A stretch of DNA of 64,000 nucleotides from Vogesella alkaliphila (GTDB lineage Bacteria; Pseudomonadota; Gammaproteobacteria; Burkholderiales; Chromobacteriaceae), in NCBI RefSeq assembly GCF_014652475.1, contig NZ_BMYW01000008.1, positions 62,001 through 126,000 of the forward strand. Reading direction: 5' to 3'. A program made the position numbers and the translations under genes. Shown here one piece after another: positions 38,898 through 47,707 of this stretch (its first letter is position 1; each line of letters starts with the position of its first letter). The notes beneath the pieces were generated by a model, which did not search any database, was not told where the DNA came from, and worked only from the letters and a program-made list of their open reading frames with translations.

Positions 38898-39052
38898 GAG
38901 ATGTCCTTGTTTTGCTGCATTAGCGAAAGCGGCATTTTAACAGTCCGCCACCGTGCCGTCGAAATCTTGATATTGTCTTTGCCCTTCAATTGCTTATAAA
39001 GAGAAAGCGGAGCAATTTTCGCCTGTGACATTATCTGAATAGGGGAATGGCA

Positions 39053-39829
39053 ATGGACATTACTCATCTACCTTCGCATGAGCATGTAGTAGTCAGGCAT
39101 GTGACGCCCGACCAGCCGCTGCAGTGGCTGCGCATGGGCTGGCAGGACCTGCGTCGCGCACCGGCCGATTCGCTGTTCTACGGCGCCGTGTTCGTGGTGA
39201 TGGGCTTCCTGCTGAACATGTACTTCGACTTCGCACCACAGCACGTGATTACCCTGGCAACGCTGTTCCTGCTGGGCGGCCCGTTCCTCGCCATCGGCCT
39301 GTACGATATCGCACGCCAGCTGGAGGATCCGGCCGGCGGGAAGGTGACGCTGATGCACAGCATGACCGCGTGGCGCGTCAACATGCCGGGCTTTACCCTG
39401 TTCGCCGCCCTGCTGGCGGTGCTGGTGTTCGGCTGGTTCCGCATCTCGCTGCTGATGTTCGCGCTGTTCTTCCAGGGTAGCGTGCCGTCGCTGGAGCAGC
39501 TGGTCGCCTCCGCCTTCACCACCGAGAACCTGCCGTTCCTGATCGCCTACTTCGGCACCGGTTTCTTCTTCGCCGTGGCAGTGTTCGCGCTCAGCGTCTG
39601 CGCCATCCCGATGATGCTGGACAAGGACGTCGACACCATCACCGCGATGGTGATGAGCGTGCAGGCGGTATACCGTAATTTGCTGACGATGCTGGTATGG
39701 GCGGCTATGATCGTGGTCCTGACCGCGATCGGTTTTGCTACCCAGTTCATCGGCCTGCTGCTCATCATGCCCCTGATCGGGCTGGCCAGCTGGCATGCCT
39801 ATCGCGCCCTGATCAACTTCGAGCGCTAG
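39053..39829 (+). CDS. DUF2189 family integral membrane protein
   Basis: Uncharacterised membrane protein, 258 residues with about six hydrophobic segments after a 30-residue soluble N-terminus. The pattern W-L-x-x-G-W-x-D-L-R-R-A-P near 27-39 and G-L-Y-D-I-A-R-Q-L-E (about 85-94) are typical of DUF2189 proteins, often found near cytochrome oxidase genes elsewhere but not here. Two ATGs, 39047 and 39053, are in frame; AGGGG at 39039 spaces better for 39053. Function unknown. Confidence 0.8.
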   Translation: MDITHLPSHEHVVVRHVTPDQPLQWLRMGWQDLRRAPADSLFYGAVFVVMGFLLNMYFDFAPQHVITLATLFLLGGPFLAIGLYDIARQLEDPAGGKVTLMHSMTAWRVNMPGFTLFAALLAVLVFGWFRISLLMFALFFQGSVPSLEQLVASAFTTENLPFLIAYFGTGFFFAVAVFALSVCAIPMMLDKDVDTITAMVMSVQAVYRNLLTMLVWAAMIVVLTAIGFATQFIGLLLIMPLIGLASWHAYRALINFER

Positions 39830-39843
39830 AACCCGTCCACTTC

Positions 39844-40794
39844 ATGACTCCTCACATCGTGTTTGTCGACCGGGACAGCCTGCCTGTCCCGGTGCCGTCT
39901 TGTGCCTTCCCGCATCGCTTCACCGCCTATCCGTCCACCAGTCGCGAGCAAGTACTGGCCCACTGTGCCAAGGCCGACATCGTGATCAGCAACAAGGTCG
40001 CGTTCGACGCGGCCACGTTGGCCGCACTGCCGCGGCTTAAGCTGCTGGCCATCGCCGCCACCGGCTACAACCACATCGACCTCGCCGCCTGCCGCGAGCG
40101 CGGCATCGCGGTGTGCAACATCCGCCACTACGGCGACGACACCGTGGCCGAGCACGCCTTCATGCTGATGATGGCGCTGATGCGCAACCTGCCGGCCTAC
40201 CAGCGCGATGTCGCCGCCGGGGTCTGGCAACAGGCGGCGCAGTTCTGCCACTTCGGCGCGCCGATCCGCGACCTGCAGGGCGCGACGCTGGGCATCGTCG
40301 GCAGCGGCGGCATCGGCCAGGCGATGGCGGCCCGCGCCCGCGCCTTCGGCATGCGCGTGCAGTTTGCCGAGCGCAAGGGCGCGGTCACGGTGCGCGACGG
40401 CTACGTGGCGTTTGACGCGCTGCTGGCTACGTCCGACGTGATCTCGCTGCACTGTCCGCTGAACGACGACACCCGCAACCTGATCGCGCAGCCGGAGCTG
40501 ATGGCGATGAAGCCGGGCGCGGTGCTGATCAATACCGCGCGCGGCGGGCTGGTGGACGAGGAGGCGCTGGTGGCGGCGCTGAAGTTCGGCCAGCTTGGCG
40601 GTGCCGGCTTCGACGTGCTGTCGGTGGAGCCGCCGCGCGACGGCAACCCGCTGCTGAAGGCGCGCCTGCCGCACCTGATCGTGACGCCGCACGTCGGCTG
40701 GGCCAGCGGCGAGGCGATGGCCAGGCTGGCGGCGCAGCTGGTCGGCAATATCGAGGCCTGGCAGCGCGGCGAGCGGCAGAACCGGCTGGACTGA
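39844..40794 (+). CDS. D-2-hydroxyacid dehydrogenase (hydroxypyruvate/glycerate dehydrogenase-like)
   Basis: NAD(P)-dependent reductase of 2-keto acids, 316 residues. The nucleotide fold has G-I-V-G-S-G-G-I-G-Q (about 149-158). The catalytic triad is Arg in N-T-A-R-G-G, Glu in L-S-V-E-P-P and His in T-P-H-V-G-W-A-S. The start at ATG 39844 (MTPHIVFVDRD) is 14 bases after the DUF2189 stop. General family is certain; glycerate dehydrogenase HprA is the best guess by overall pattern, not proven. A weak repeat copy reads T-L-A-A-L. Confidence 0.85.
   Translation: MTPHIVFVDRDSLPVPVPSCAFPHRFTAYPSTSREQVLAHCAKADIVISNKVAFDAATLAALPRLKLLAIAATGYNHIDLAACRERGIAVCNIRHYGDDTVAEHAFMLMMALMRNLPAYQRDVAAGVWQQAAQFCHFGAPIRDLQGATLGIVGSGGIGQAMAARARAFGMRVQFAERKGAVTVRDGYVAFDALLATSDVISLHCPLNDDTRNLIAQPELMAMKPGAVLINTARGGLVDEEALVAALKFGQLGGAGFDVLSVEPPRDGNPLLKARLPHLIVTPHVGWASGEAMARLAAQLVGNIEAWQRGERQNRLD
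40014..40027 (+). repeat. dispersed repeat copy, variant, inside the 2-hydroxyacid dehydrogenase gene
   Basis: CACGTTGGCCGCAC: the GTTGGCCGCA core with C for G before it. Confidence 0.45.
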
Positions 40795-40816
40795 AACCGC
40801 GCGCTTGTAATGGACA

Positions 40817-40841
40817 AAGCCCGACGATGTCGGGCTTTTTT
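40817..40841 (+). terminator. terminator after the 2-hydroxyacid dehydrogenase gene
   Basis: AAGCCCGAC / GTCGGGCTT, loop GAT, then a T-run. Confidence 0.9.
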
Positions 40842-40857
40842 GTTGAACCTTTTATAT

Positions 40858-40903
40858 TTGTACAGGACAAACATTTGACAAAATGAAGTGGTTGATCGAT
40901 AAC
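40858..40903 (+). promoter_or_regulatory. promoter and possible LitR/CarH box of the lipid-modification operon
   Basis: TTGACA (40875-40880), 17 bases, GATAAC (40898-40903). Just upstream is TTGTACA (40858-40864); together TTGTACA-n10-TTTGACA form two similarly oriented half-sites. TGTACA-type half-sites overlapping the -35 are known operators of LitR/CarH regulators, and a regulator of that type closes this operon. The promoter match is direct; the operator assignment is inference. Confidence 0.5.
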
Positions 40904-40928
40904 GCAGTATCGATAAAGGACTGACATC

Positions 40929-42239
40929 ATGAAAATAGCGGTGGTGGGGGCCGGGATTGCCGGCCTGTCCGCGGCCTGGCTCTTGAGCCGGGCCGGACAC
41001 CAGGTGGTGCTGTACGAGGCCGCGGCCTACGCCGGCGGTCACAGCAACACCGTCGACGTCGAGCTGGACGGCCTCCGCGCGCCGGTGGACACCGGCTTCC
41101 TGGTACACAACGACCGTACCTACCCCAACCTGATCCGCCTGTTTGCGCTGCTGGGGGTGCCGGTGCGCGCCAGCGAGATGACCTTCTCGGTGGTGCTGGA
41201 GCAGGAAAACGTGGAGTGGGCCGGCAGCAGCATCGCCACGCTGTTCGCGCAGAAGCGCAACCTGCTGCGGCCAACCTTCTGGCGCATGGTCGGCGACATC
41301 CTGCGCCTGCACCGGCTGGCGCCGCAGCTGCAGCGGGAAAGCCGCGACAGCGGCGAAACCCTGGGGCAGATCCTCGACCGCTACCGCTTCAGCGCGGCGT
41401 TGCGCGACTGGTACCTGCTGCCGATGGGGGCGGCGATCTGGTCCAGCTCCACCCGCGACATGGCCGCGTTCCCGGCCTCGACCTTCTTCGACTTCTGCGC
41501 CAACCACGGCTTGATGCAGATACTGGACCGGCCGCAGTGGAAGACGGTGCAGGGCGGCGCGCGCGAGTACGTGCGGCGCATGGTGGCCGGCATCGGCGAG
41601 GTGCGGCTGTCGTCGCCGGTGTACCGGGTGCGTCGCGACGAACGCGGCGTGACGCTGTGCAGCCGCCACGGCGAGGAGCACTTCGAGCAGCTGGTGCTGG
41701 CCTGCCACAGCGACCAGGCGCTGGCGCTGCTCGGCGACGCCAGCGAGGCGCAACGGGCGCTGCTGTCGCCGCTGCGCTACCAGCCCAACCGCGCGGTGCT
41801 GCACACCGACGCCGCCTTCCTGCCGGCGCGGCGCCAGGCGTGGGCGGCGTGGAATTACCGCATGGGCGAGGGCGGGCAGTCGTCGCAGCCGGTGATGGTC
41901 AGCTACCTGCTCAACCAGCTGCAGAAGTTGCCGTTCCGCAGCCCGGTGATCGTGACGCTGAACCCCTACCGCGAGCCGCAGGGCAAGCTGGCGGAGTTCG
42001 ACTACGCCCACCCGCTGTTCGACCGTGCCGCCATCGCCGCGCAGCAGTCGCTGGCGACGATACAGGGGCGCCAGCGCACCTGGTTTGCCGGCGCCTGGGC
42101 CGGCTACGGCTTCCACGAGGACGGCCTCAAGGCCGGCATGGCGGTGGCGCAGGCGCTCGGCGCGACTATCCCGTGGGACATCGGCCAGCCGCTGGCCGCG
42201 CCCCCGCTGCTGCCGCAGCCGGCGGTGGTCGCGCCATGA
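40929..42239 (+). CDS. NAD(P)/FAD-dependent oxidoreductase of the CFA-type cluster
   Basis: Amine-oxidase-fold flavoprotein, 436 residues. The N-terminal dinucleotide site is V-V-G-A-G-I-A-G-L-S-A-A-W (about 5-17) with E31 for the FAD ribose, followed by A-G-G-H-S-N-T. A C-terminal FAD segment W-F-A-G-A-W-A-G-Y-G-F-H-E-D-G is also present. Homologues stand directly before DUF1365 and CFA-synthase genes in many proteobacteria; a Rhodobacter relative (UfaD) acts on methylated fatty acids in furan fatty acid synthesis. Substrate here is inferred from context. It is first gene of the operon, AAAGGA 8 bases before the ATG. Confidence 0.85.
   Translation: MKIAVVGAGIAGLSAAWLLSRAGHQVVLYEAAAYAGGHSNTVDVELDGLRAPVDTGFLVHNDRTYPNLIRLFALLGVPVRASEMTFSVVLEQENVEWAGSSIATLFAQKRNLLRPTFWRMVGDILRLHRLAPQLQRESRDSGETLGQILDRYRFSAALRDWYLLPMGAAIWSSSTRDMAAFPASTFFDFCANHGLMQILDRPQWKTVQGGAREYVRRMVAGIGEVRLSSPVYRVRRDERGVTLCSRHGEEHFEQLVLACHSDQALALLGDASEAQRALLSPLRYQPNRAVLHTDAAFLPARRQAWAAWNYRMGEGGQSSQPVMVSYLLNQLQKLPFRSPVIVTLNPYREPQGKLAEFDYAHPLFDRAAIAAQQSLATIQGRQRTWFAGAWAGYGFHEDGLKAGMAVAQALGATIPWDIGQPLAAPPLLPQPAVVAP
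41265..41278 (-). repeat. dispersed repeat copy inside the flavin oxidoreductase gene
   Basis: CTGCGGCCAACCTT, exact core; read in an unusual frame as L-R-P-T. Confidence 0.8.
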
Positions 42240-43003
42240 CCGCGTTCACGATCTACCGCGGCCGCGTCTGGCACGGCCGCAGCGCGCCGGCCCGCCACCA
42301 GTTCAGCTACCGCCACGCCTGGCTGGCGCTGACGCTGCTGCCTGGCCAGGCTGAGCCGGCCAACCTCCGCCTCGCGCCGGGGGTGAGCTGGCAGCGCCGC
42401 CACCACGGCCCGCGCGACGGCACGCCGCTGCTGCCGTGGCTGACGGCAAGGTTGGCCGCAAGCGGCGTGCGCGACATCGCGCGCGTCGAGCTGCACACCC
42501 TGCCCAGCCTGTTCGGCTACGTGTTCAACCCGGTCAGCTTCTACCTGGTGTTCGATGCCGCCGCCGCACTGCGCGCGGTGTGGGTCGAGGTCAGCAACAC
42601 CTTCGGCCAGCATCACGACTACTGCCTGCACCACCCCGACCATCGCGCCATCGGCCGCCGCGACCTGCTGAGCGCCGGCAAGGCGCTGCAGGTGTCGCCG
42701 TTCTTCCGGGTGGAGGGCTGCTACCGCTTCCGCTTCCTGCGCGCGGCGGACGGCCGCTTCGCGGTGCGTATCGAGTACCGCCGCGACGACGCGGACAGCG
42801 GCTTCGTCGCCAGCCAGCAGGGCACGCCGGTGCCGTACTCGCCGGCGCGGCTGTGGCAGCTGCTGCTGGCCACCGGCCTGCTGGGCGTGGGCGTCTGGGC
42901 GCGCATCCACTGGCAGGCGCTGCGGCTGTGGCGCAAGAAGGTCCCGTTTTTCGGCAAGGATGGCCACGCGGCCACCTTGCCCCCTCCCGGAGAGTTGTCA
43001 TGA
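42236..43003 (+). CDS. DUF1365 protein of the lipid-modification operon
   Basis: Uncharacterised 255-residue protein. It has the family hallmarks H-x-F-x-Y (RHQFSYRHAWLAL), F-G-Y-V-F-N-P-V-S-F-Y (about 99-109) and V-S-N-T-F-G-Q-H-H-D-Y. DUF1365 genes nearly always lie between the flavin oxidoreductase and CFA-type methyltransferase genes, so a role in fatty acyl chain modification is likely, though no activity is established. ATG 42236 overlaps the upstream TGA (ATGA). Confidence 0.85.
   Translation: MTAFTIYRGRVWHGRSAPARHQFSYRHAWLALTLLPGQAEPANLRLAPGVSWQRRHHGPRDGTPLLPWLTARLAASGVRDIARVELHTLPSLFGYVFNPVSFYLVFDAAAALRAVWVEVSNTFGQHHDYCLHHPDHRAIGRRDLLSAGKALQVSPFFRVEGCYRFRFLRAADGRFAVRIEYRRDDADSGFVASQQGTPVPYSPARLWQLLLATGLLGVGVWARIHWQALRLWRKKVPFFGKDGHAATLPPPGELS
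42448..42461 (+). repeat. dispersed 14-mer copy, exact, inside the DUF1365 gene
   Basis: Exact AAGGTTGGCCGCAA; frame R-L-A-A-S. Confidence 0.85.
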
Positions 43004-44220
43004 ACGCATCCTCGCGTACCCTCGCTTCGCCGCAGGACCTGCGGGCCCCGCTGCTGGTGCGCCCGCTGCTGCTGGCCCTGTCGCGCCTGCAGTACGGCGA
43101 GCTGACGCTGATCACCCCCGACGGCGGCAGCTACCAGTTCCAGGGCCGTCATACTGGCCACCAGGCACAGCTGCAGGTCCATGACTGGCGCGCGCTGCGC
43201 CGCATCGTGCTGGCCGGCGACATCGGTCTTGCCGAAGCCTGGCGCGACGGCTGGCTGGCGTCGCCGGACTGGACGGCACTGCTGCAGCTGGCGCTGGCCA
43301 ACGAGTCCGCTTTCGAGCAGGCAATCCACGGTAGCTGGCTTGGTACCCTCGGTTACTGGCTGAAACACCTGACGCGCGCCAATACCCGTGGTGGCAGCCG
43401 CCGCAACATTCACGCCCACTACGATATCGGCAACGACTTTTACCGGCTGTGGCTGGATCCGGGCATGACCTATTCCGCTGCCATCTTCAGCGGCGAGGCC
43501 GGGCAAACCTTGGCCGCGGCGCAGGAGGCCAAGTACGAACGCATTCTTGCGCGTCTCGATGCGCAGCCGGGGCAGCGCATCCTGGAGATCGGCTGCGGCT
43601 GGGGCGGCTTTGCCGAGTACGCGATCCGCAGCCGCGGCGTACACGTCACCGGCGTGACCCTGTCGCCATCGCAGCTGGCGTGGGCGCAGCAAAGGTTGGC
43701 CGCAGCCGGACTGGAGGCGCAGGCCGACCTGCGGCTACAGGACTACCGCGATATCGACGGCCAGTTCGACCACCTCGTGTCGATCGAGATGCTGGAGGCG
43801 GTCGGCGAGCGCTGGTGGCCCCGCTACTTCCGCACCCTGCATGACCGTCTCAAGCCCGGCGGGCGGGCGATGGTGCAGGTGATCACCATCGGCGACGACT
43901 ACTTCGCGCGCTACCGGCGCGGCACCGACTTCATCCAGCAGTTCATTTTCCCTGGCGGCATGCTGCCGTCGCCGGCGGCGCTGGATCGTGAAATTGCCGA
44001 TGCCGGCTTGCAGCTGGCCGAGCGCTATACCTTTGGCCGCGACTACGCCGAGACCCTGCGGCGCTGGTTGCATGATTTCAATACCGCGCTACCGCAAGTG
44101 TATGGCCAGGGCTTCGATCAGGCGTTCGTGCGCCTGTGGCAGTTCTACCTGCACTACTGCATCGCCGGCTTCGAGGCGGGACGCACCGATGTTTGCCAAC
44201 TGGAAATCCGTCGCCGCTAG
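43000..44220 (+). CDS. cyclopropane-fatty-acyl-phospholipid synthase family methyltransferase
   Basis: SAM-dependent enzyme that adds a one-carbon unit to the double bond of phospholipid acyl chains. 406 residues. After an N-terminal lipid-binding region comes N-I-H-A-H-Y-D-I-G-N-D-F-Y, Y-S-A-A-I-F, then the SAM motif L-E-I-G-C-G-W-G-G-F (about 196-205), S-I-E-M-L-E-A-V-G and R-G-T-D-F-I-Q-Q-F-I-F-P-G-G, all CFA landmarks. In this gene setting the relative UfaM makes methylated rather than cyclopropane chains, so the product could be either. ATGA overlap with DUF1365. Confidence 0.9.
   Translation: MNASSRTLASPQDLRAPLLVRPLLLALSRLQYGELTLITPDGGSYQFQGRHTGHQAQLQVHDWRALRRIVLAGDIGLAEAWRDGWLASPDWTALLQLALANESAFEQAIHGSWLGTLGYWLKHLTRANTRGGSRRNIHAHYDIGNDFYRLWLDPGMTYSAAIFSGEAGQTLAAAQEAKYERILARLDAQPGQRILEIGCGWGGFAEYAIRSRGVHVTGVTLSPSQLAWAQQRLAAAGLEAQADLRLQDYRDIDGQFDHLVSIEMLEAVGERWWPRYFRTLHDRLKPGGRAMVQVITIGDDYFARYRRGTDFIQQFIFPGGMLPSPAALDREIADAGLQLAERYTFGRDYAETLRRWLHDFNTALPQVYGQGFDQAFVRLWQFYLHYCIAGFEAGRTDVCQLEIRRR
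43692..43705 (+). repeat. dispersed repeat copy inside the CFA-type gene
   Basis: AAGGTTGGCCGCAG, exact core; frame R-L-A-A. Confidence 0.8.
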
Positions 44221-44707
44221 CGTGGCGCTGCTTGTGGCTCAGATGGGAAATGCCATGGCCCTGCCTGCTGAACTGAACGGTTTGCAACTGCGTGGCCAGG
44301 GCACGCTGCGCTGGTTCGGCTTCCGCCTGTACGACTCCGCGCTGTACACGCCGGCGGCGCAAGCGTTCCAGTGGACACAACCGTTTGCGCTGGAGATCCG
44401 CTACGCACGCAGCATTCCCGGTGCCAGGCTGGTGGCTACCAGCCTCGAGGAAATGCAGCGTTACGGCATGCCGGAGCGGGTGCGCGCGACGTGGAGCGAG
44501 CACATGCGGCGTGCCTTTCCCGACGTAGCCGAGGGTGACGTACTGATCGGCGCCATGGACGGCAGCGTGGTGCGCTTCTGGTTCAATGGACGCCTGACCC
44601 ACCGTATCGACGACCCGCTGTTCGGGCAGCTGTTTTTCCGCATCTGGCTGGACCTGGCGTCACGGGCGCCGGCGGTGCGTGAACAGCTGCTGGGTGGCCG
44701 CGGATGA
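44189..44707 (+). CDS. chalcone-isomerase-like periplasmic protein
   Basis: 172 residues with a signal peptide (MFANWKSVAASVALLVAQMGNAMA). The mature part matches the chalcone isomerase-like domain by pattern: L-R-G-Q-G-T-L-R-W-F-G-F-R-L-Y-D-S-A-L-Y, and the repeated Y-A-R-S-I-P-G. Bacterial members bind fatty acids or have unknown roles. It starts 32 bases before the CFA-type stop, with a purine-rich GGCGGGA upstream. A role in carrying the modified lipid is only inferred. Confidence 0.75.
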   Translation: MFANWKSVAASVALLVAQMGNAMALPAELNGLQLRGQGTLRWFGFRLYDSALYTPAAQAFQWTQPFALEIRYARSIPGARLVATSLEEMQRYGMPERVRATWSEHMRRAFPDVAEGDVLIGAMDGSVVRFWFNGRLTHRIDDPLFGQLFFRIWLDLASRAPAVREQLLGGRG

Positions 44708-45945
44708 ACGCGCCCGGCACGTGGCAGCTGGCGCTGAGTGGCCTCGGCGGCCTGCCGCTGGCGATGGTGGCGCTACCGCTGTACGTGCACACCCCGGCGC
44801 TGTATGCCGCCGATTTCGGTGTGGCGCTGGCCAGCCTCGGCTGGGTGCTGCTGCTGGCGCGGCTGGTCGATACCGCGATCGACCCGCTGCTCGGGGTGTG
44901 GCAGGACCGCCTGTCGCCGCCGCGGGCGCGTGCGCTGTTGCTGCTGGCCGCCGTTGGCGGGCTGGCCGGTTTCGGCTGGCTGGTGATGCCGCAGCGCGAC
45001 TGGCCGTTGCTGCCGCAACTGGCGGCCGCCTTGCTGCTGGTGTATCTGGCGCACGGCTGGCTGAACATCGCGCTGTTGCGCTACGGCGCGGCACTGTGGC
45101 CCAGTGTGCACGGCCGCTCGCGGGTGGCGGCGTGGCGCGAGGGCTGGGCGCTGCTCGGCGTGCTGCTGGCAGCGGCACTGCCGGCAACGTTGGCCGCCCG
45201 CCACGGCCAGCAGTACGCCATGCAGGTGCTGGCGGCGCTGCTGTTGCTGTGCAGTTGCGTGTGTCTGTGGCTGCTGCGTCACGCGCCGGCGGCGTTGCCG
45301 TTGGCTGCCGGCCGCACCGCGCCACACTGGCACCAGCTGTGGCAGGACAGCGCCTTCCGTCGCGTGCTGCTGGTGCTGCTGCTCAATGCCATCGCGATGG
45401 CGATCCCGGCGACGCTGCTCAATTTCTACATCGCCGATCTGTTGCGCACACCGGCACTGGCCGGCCTGTTCCTGCTGCTGTATTTCCTCGCCGCGGTGCT
45501 GTCGTTGCCGCTGTGGGTGCGCCTTGCCGACCGCATCGGCCGCGTCGCCGCCTGGCGTGGCGGCATGCTGCTGGCACTACTGGTGTTCCTGCCGGTGCCA
45601 GTACTGGGCGAGGGGCAGGGTGGCCTGTTTGCCGCGGTGTGCCTGCTCAGCGGTGCGGCGCTGGGGGCCGATCTCGCTTTCGGCAGCGCACTGGTGGCCG
45701 ACGTGCTCGGCGAGCGCGTCGCCGCGCAAGGTGGTACCGCCTTTGGCGCGGTGTCGATGATGAACAAGCTGGCGCTGGCCGTTGCCGCTGGCTTCGCGCT
45801 GCCGCTGGCGGCACAGCTGGGCTATCAGCCCGGCGGCGATGCCTCGGCGCTGCCATGGTTGTATGCCGGCCTGCCGGTGCTATTCAAGCTGGCGGCCTGC
45901 CTGGCCCTGCCGTCGGCACCACTTCTGATGGGAGTAAAGGCATGA
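44704..45945 (+). CDS. MFS transporter (GPH/sugar-cation symporter-like) of the lipid operon
   Basis: 413-residue polytopic protein with about twelve hydrophobic segments. L-A-R-L-V-D-T-A-I-D-P-L-L-G-V-W-Q-D (about 50-67) is the GPH-family motif, and R-L-A-D-R-I-G-R (about 272-279) is its MFS repeat. Homologues occur at this place in related lipid clusters, where a lipid or flavin-related cargo is more likely than a sugar. ATG 44704 overlaps the upstream TGA. Confidence 0.8.
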   Translation: MNAPGTWQLALSGLGGLPLAMVALPLYVHTPALYAADFGVALASLGWVLLLARLVDTAIDPLLGVWQDRLSPPRARALLLLAAVGGLAGFGWLVMPQRDWPLLPQLAAALLLVYLAHGWLNIALLRYGAALWPSVHGRSRVAAWREGWALLGVLLAAALPATLAARHGQQYAMQVLAALLLLCSCVCLWLLRHAPAALPLAAGRTAPHWHQLWQDSAFRRVLLVLLLNAIAMAIPATLLNFYIADLLRTPALAGLFLLLYFLAAVLSLPLWVRLADRIGRVAAWRGGMLLALLVFLPVPVLGEGQGGLFAAVCLLSGAALGADLAFGSALVADVLGERVAAQGGTAFGAVSMMNKLALAVAAGFALPLAAQLGYQPGGDASALPWLYAGLPVLFKLAACLALPSAPLLMGVKA

Positions 45946-46484
45946 CCCGAATCCTCAACGCCGCCGTGCTGGCCATGCTGTGCGGCCTGCTGCTGGCGTG
46001 TTCCAGCACCGGCATCGACGACTACCGCGGCACGCGGCCAGGCTTTGACCTGAAAACGTATTTCAACGGCCCGCTGACGGCGCAGGGCATGTTCCAGGAC
46101 CGCAGCGGCAAGGTGCTGCGCCGCTTCACCGTGCAGATGAACGGCAGCTGGCAGGGCGAGCGCGGCGTGCTGGACGAGCACTTCACTTACGACGACGGCG
46201 AAAAACAGCGCCGGGTATGGACGCTGCAAAAGCTGCCCGATGGCCGCTACCGCGGCACCGCCAGCGACGTGGTGGGGCAGGCCAGCGGCCGCACCGAAGG
46301 TTTTGCGCTGTTCTGGGACTACACGCTGCGCCTGCCGGTGGACGGCAAGGTGTACGAGGTGCGTTTCGACGACTGGATGTACCAGCTGGACGAGCACACG
46401 GTGCTGAACCGCTCGGTGATGAGCAAGTGGGGCGTGCGCCTGGGTGAGGTGACGCTGGTGTTCCGCAAGGGGGCGCAGCCGTGA
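45942..46484 (+). CDS. DUF3833 lipoprotein
   Basis: 180-residue lipoprotein: MTRILNAAVLAMLCGLLLAC-SS is a class II signal peptide, with the lipobox Cys at 20. The rest matches DUF3833, with Y-F-N-G-P-L-T-A-Q-G-M-F-Q-D-R-S-G-K-V and W-D-Y-T-L-R-L-P-V-D-G. Members always accompany the CFA-type cluster, so it probably handles or inserts the modified lipid, but nothing is proven. ATGA overlap with the MFS gene. Confidence 0.85.
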   Translation: MTRILNAAVLAMLCGLLLACSSTGIDDYRGTRPGFDLKTYFNGPLTAQGMFQDRSGKVLRRFTVQMNGSWQGERGVLDEHFTYDDGEKQRRVWTLQKLPDGRYRGTASDVVGQASGRTEGFALFWDYTLRLPVDGKVYEVRFDDWMYQLDEHTVLNRSVMSKWGVRLGEVTLVFRKGAQP

Positions 46485-47254
46485 GCCTGAACCCCCGCTT
46501 GCAGGACTGGCACAACCGCCGCGTGTGGCTGGTCGGCGCCGGCCACGGCATCGGCGCGGCGCTGGCGCGCGAGCTGCACCGCCTCGGCGCCTGGGTGGCG
46601 CTGTCCGGCCGCCACGAGGCGGCGCTGCGCGAGGTCGCCAGCGGCCACGAGCGCATGTGGTTGCTGCCGCTGGACGTGACCCGCCCCGAGGACTGGCAGC
46701 GCAGCCGCGACCAGTTGCTGCAGCAGTGGCAGGGCATCGACCTGGTGGTGATGCTGGCCGGCGACTATACCCCGCTGCGCGCCTGGCAGCTGACGCCGGA
46801 GCTGGCGCGGCGCATGGTCGACGTCAACCTGCTGGGGGTGATGTACGGCAGCGCGGCGCTGGTGCCGCAGCTGCTGGCGCAGTCCGGCGGCGCCATCGCG
46901 CTGGTGGCCAGCGTCGCCGGCTGGGGCGGCATGCCCAACGGCCTGGTGTACGGCGCCACCAAGGCGGCGGTGAACTACTTCGCGCAGACGCTGTACCTCG
47001 ACCTGCACCGCCACGGCATCGGCGTGCACGTGATCAATCCCGGTTTTGTCGCCACCCGCCTCACCGCACAGAACGCGTTTGCGATGCCGGCACTGCTGAC
47101 GCCGGAGCAGGCGGCGCAGCAGATCGTGCGCGGCTTCGCCCGCGGCGAGTTCGACATCCATTTCCCGAAGCGCTTCTCGTGGCCGCTGAAGTTGGCCGCA
47201 CTGTTGCCCTACCGCCTGTACTTCTGGCTCGCCCACAGGGTTACCGGACTATGA
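46481..47254 (+). CDS. short-chain dehydrogenase/reductase of the lipid operon
   Basis: 257-residue SDR. The coenzyme site is V-G-A-G-H-G-I-G-A (about 18-26). N-L-L-G-V and S-V-A-G-W, then the catalytic Y-G-A-T-K (Tyr 158, Lys 162 approx.) are in place. It starts at GTG 46481, overlapping the DUF3833 TGA. The expected reaction is a keto/hydroxyl interconversion on the modified acyl chain or its precursor; substrate unknown. A weak repeat variant reads K-L-A-A-L. Confidence 0.85.
   Translation: MSLNPRLQDWHNRRVWLVGAGHGIGAALARELHRLGAWVALSGRHEAALREVASGHERMWLLPLDVTRPEDWQRSRDQLLQQWQGIDLVVMLAGDYTPLRAWQLTPELARRMVDVNLLGVMYGSAALVPQLLAQSGGAIALVASVAGWGGMPNGLVYGATKAAVNYFAQTLYLDLHRHGIGVHVINPGFVATRLTAQNAFAMPALLTPEQAAQQIVRGFARGEFDIHFPKRFSWPLKLAALLPYRLYFWLAHRVTGL
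47189..47200 (+). repeat. dispersed repeat copy, variant, inside the SDR gene
   Basis: AAGTTGGCCGCA, lacking one G of the consensus. Confidence 0.4.
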
Positions 47255-47664
47255 ATCCCCAACTTGCCCGCCATCTGGACTGGTTTGCCTCGCTGTCGCC
47301 GCAGACGCTGGATGACATCGACGCCGTCTACGCCGAGTCCGCCACGTTCCGCGACCCGTTCCAGCAGGTGCACGGCCGCGACGCGATCAAGGCCTTGTAC
47401 GCGAACATGTTCCGGCGGCTGCAGGCGCCGCGCTTCGTGATCGGCGAGGTGGTGGCGCAGGACGACAAGGCCTTCGTCAGCTGGGATTTCCGCTTCGAGC
47501 TGGGTGGCCGGGCGCAGCAGATCCACGGCGGCACGCTGCTGACCCTCGCCGCCGACGGCCGCATCGCCGCGCACCGCGACTACTGGGATGCGGCGGAAGG
47601 GGTGTACGAAAAACTGCCGCTCGTCGGTGCCTTGCTGCGTGTGATCAAACGGCGCATGGCATAA
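47251..47664 (+). CDS. SnoaL-like / NTF2-fold protein
   Basis: 137-residue NTF2-fold protein, nuclear transport factor 2-like in family nomenclature. It has Y-A-E-S-A-T-F-R-D-P-F-Q-Q-V-H-G-R-D-A-I and D-Y-W-D-A-A-E near the C-terminus, typical of SnoaL-like polyketide-cyclase relatives found in such clusters. It may be an isomerase or binding protein; no activity is known. ATGA overlap with the SDR gene. Confidence 0.8.
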   Translation: MNPQLARHLDWFASLSPQTLDDIDAVYAESATFRDPFQQVHGRDAIKALYANMFRRLQAPRFVIGEVVAQDDKAFVSWDFRFELGGRAQQIHGGTLLTLAADGRIAAHRDYWDAAEGVYEKLPLVGALLRVIKRRMA

Positions 47665-47707
47665 TGCCGGCCTTGTCGATGTGTTGTCGGAACGCCAGCG
47701 TGTACAA

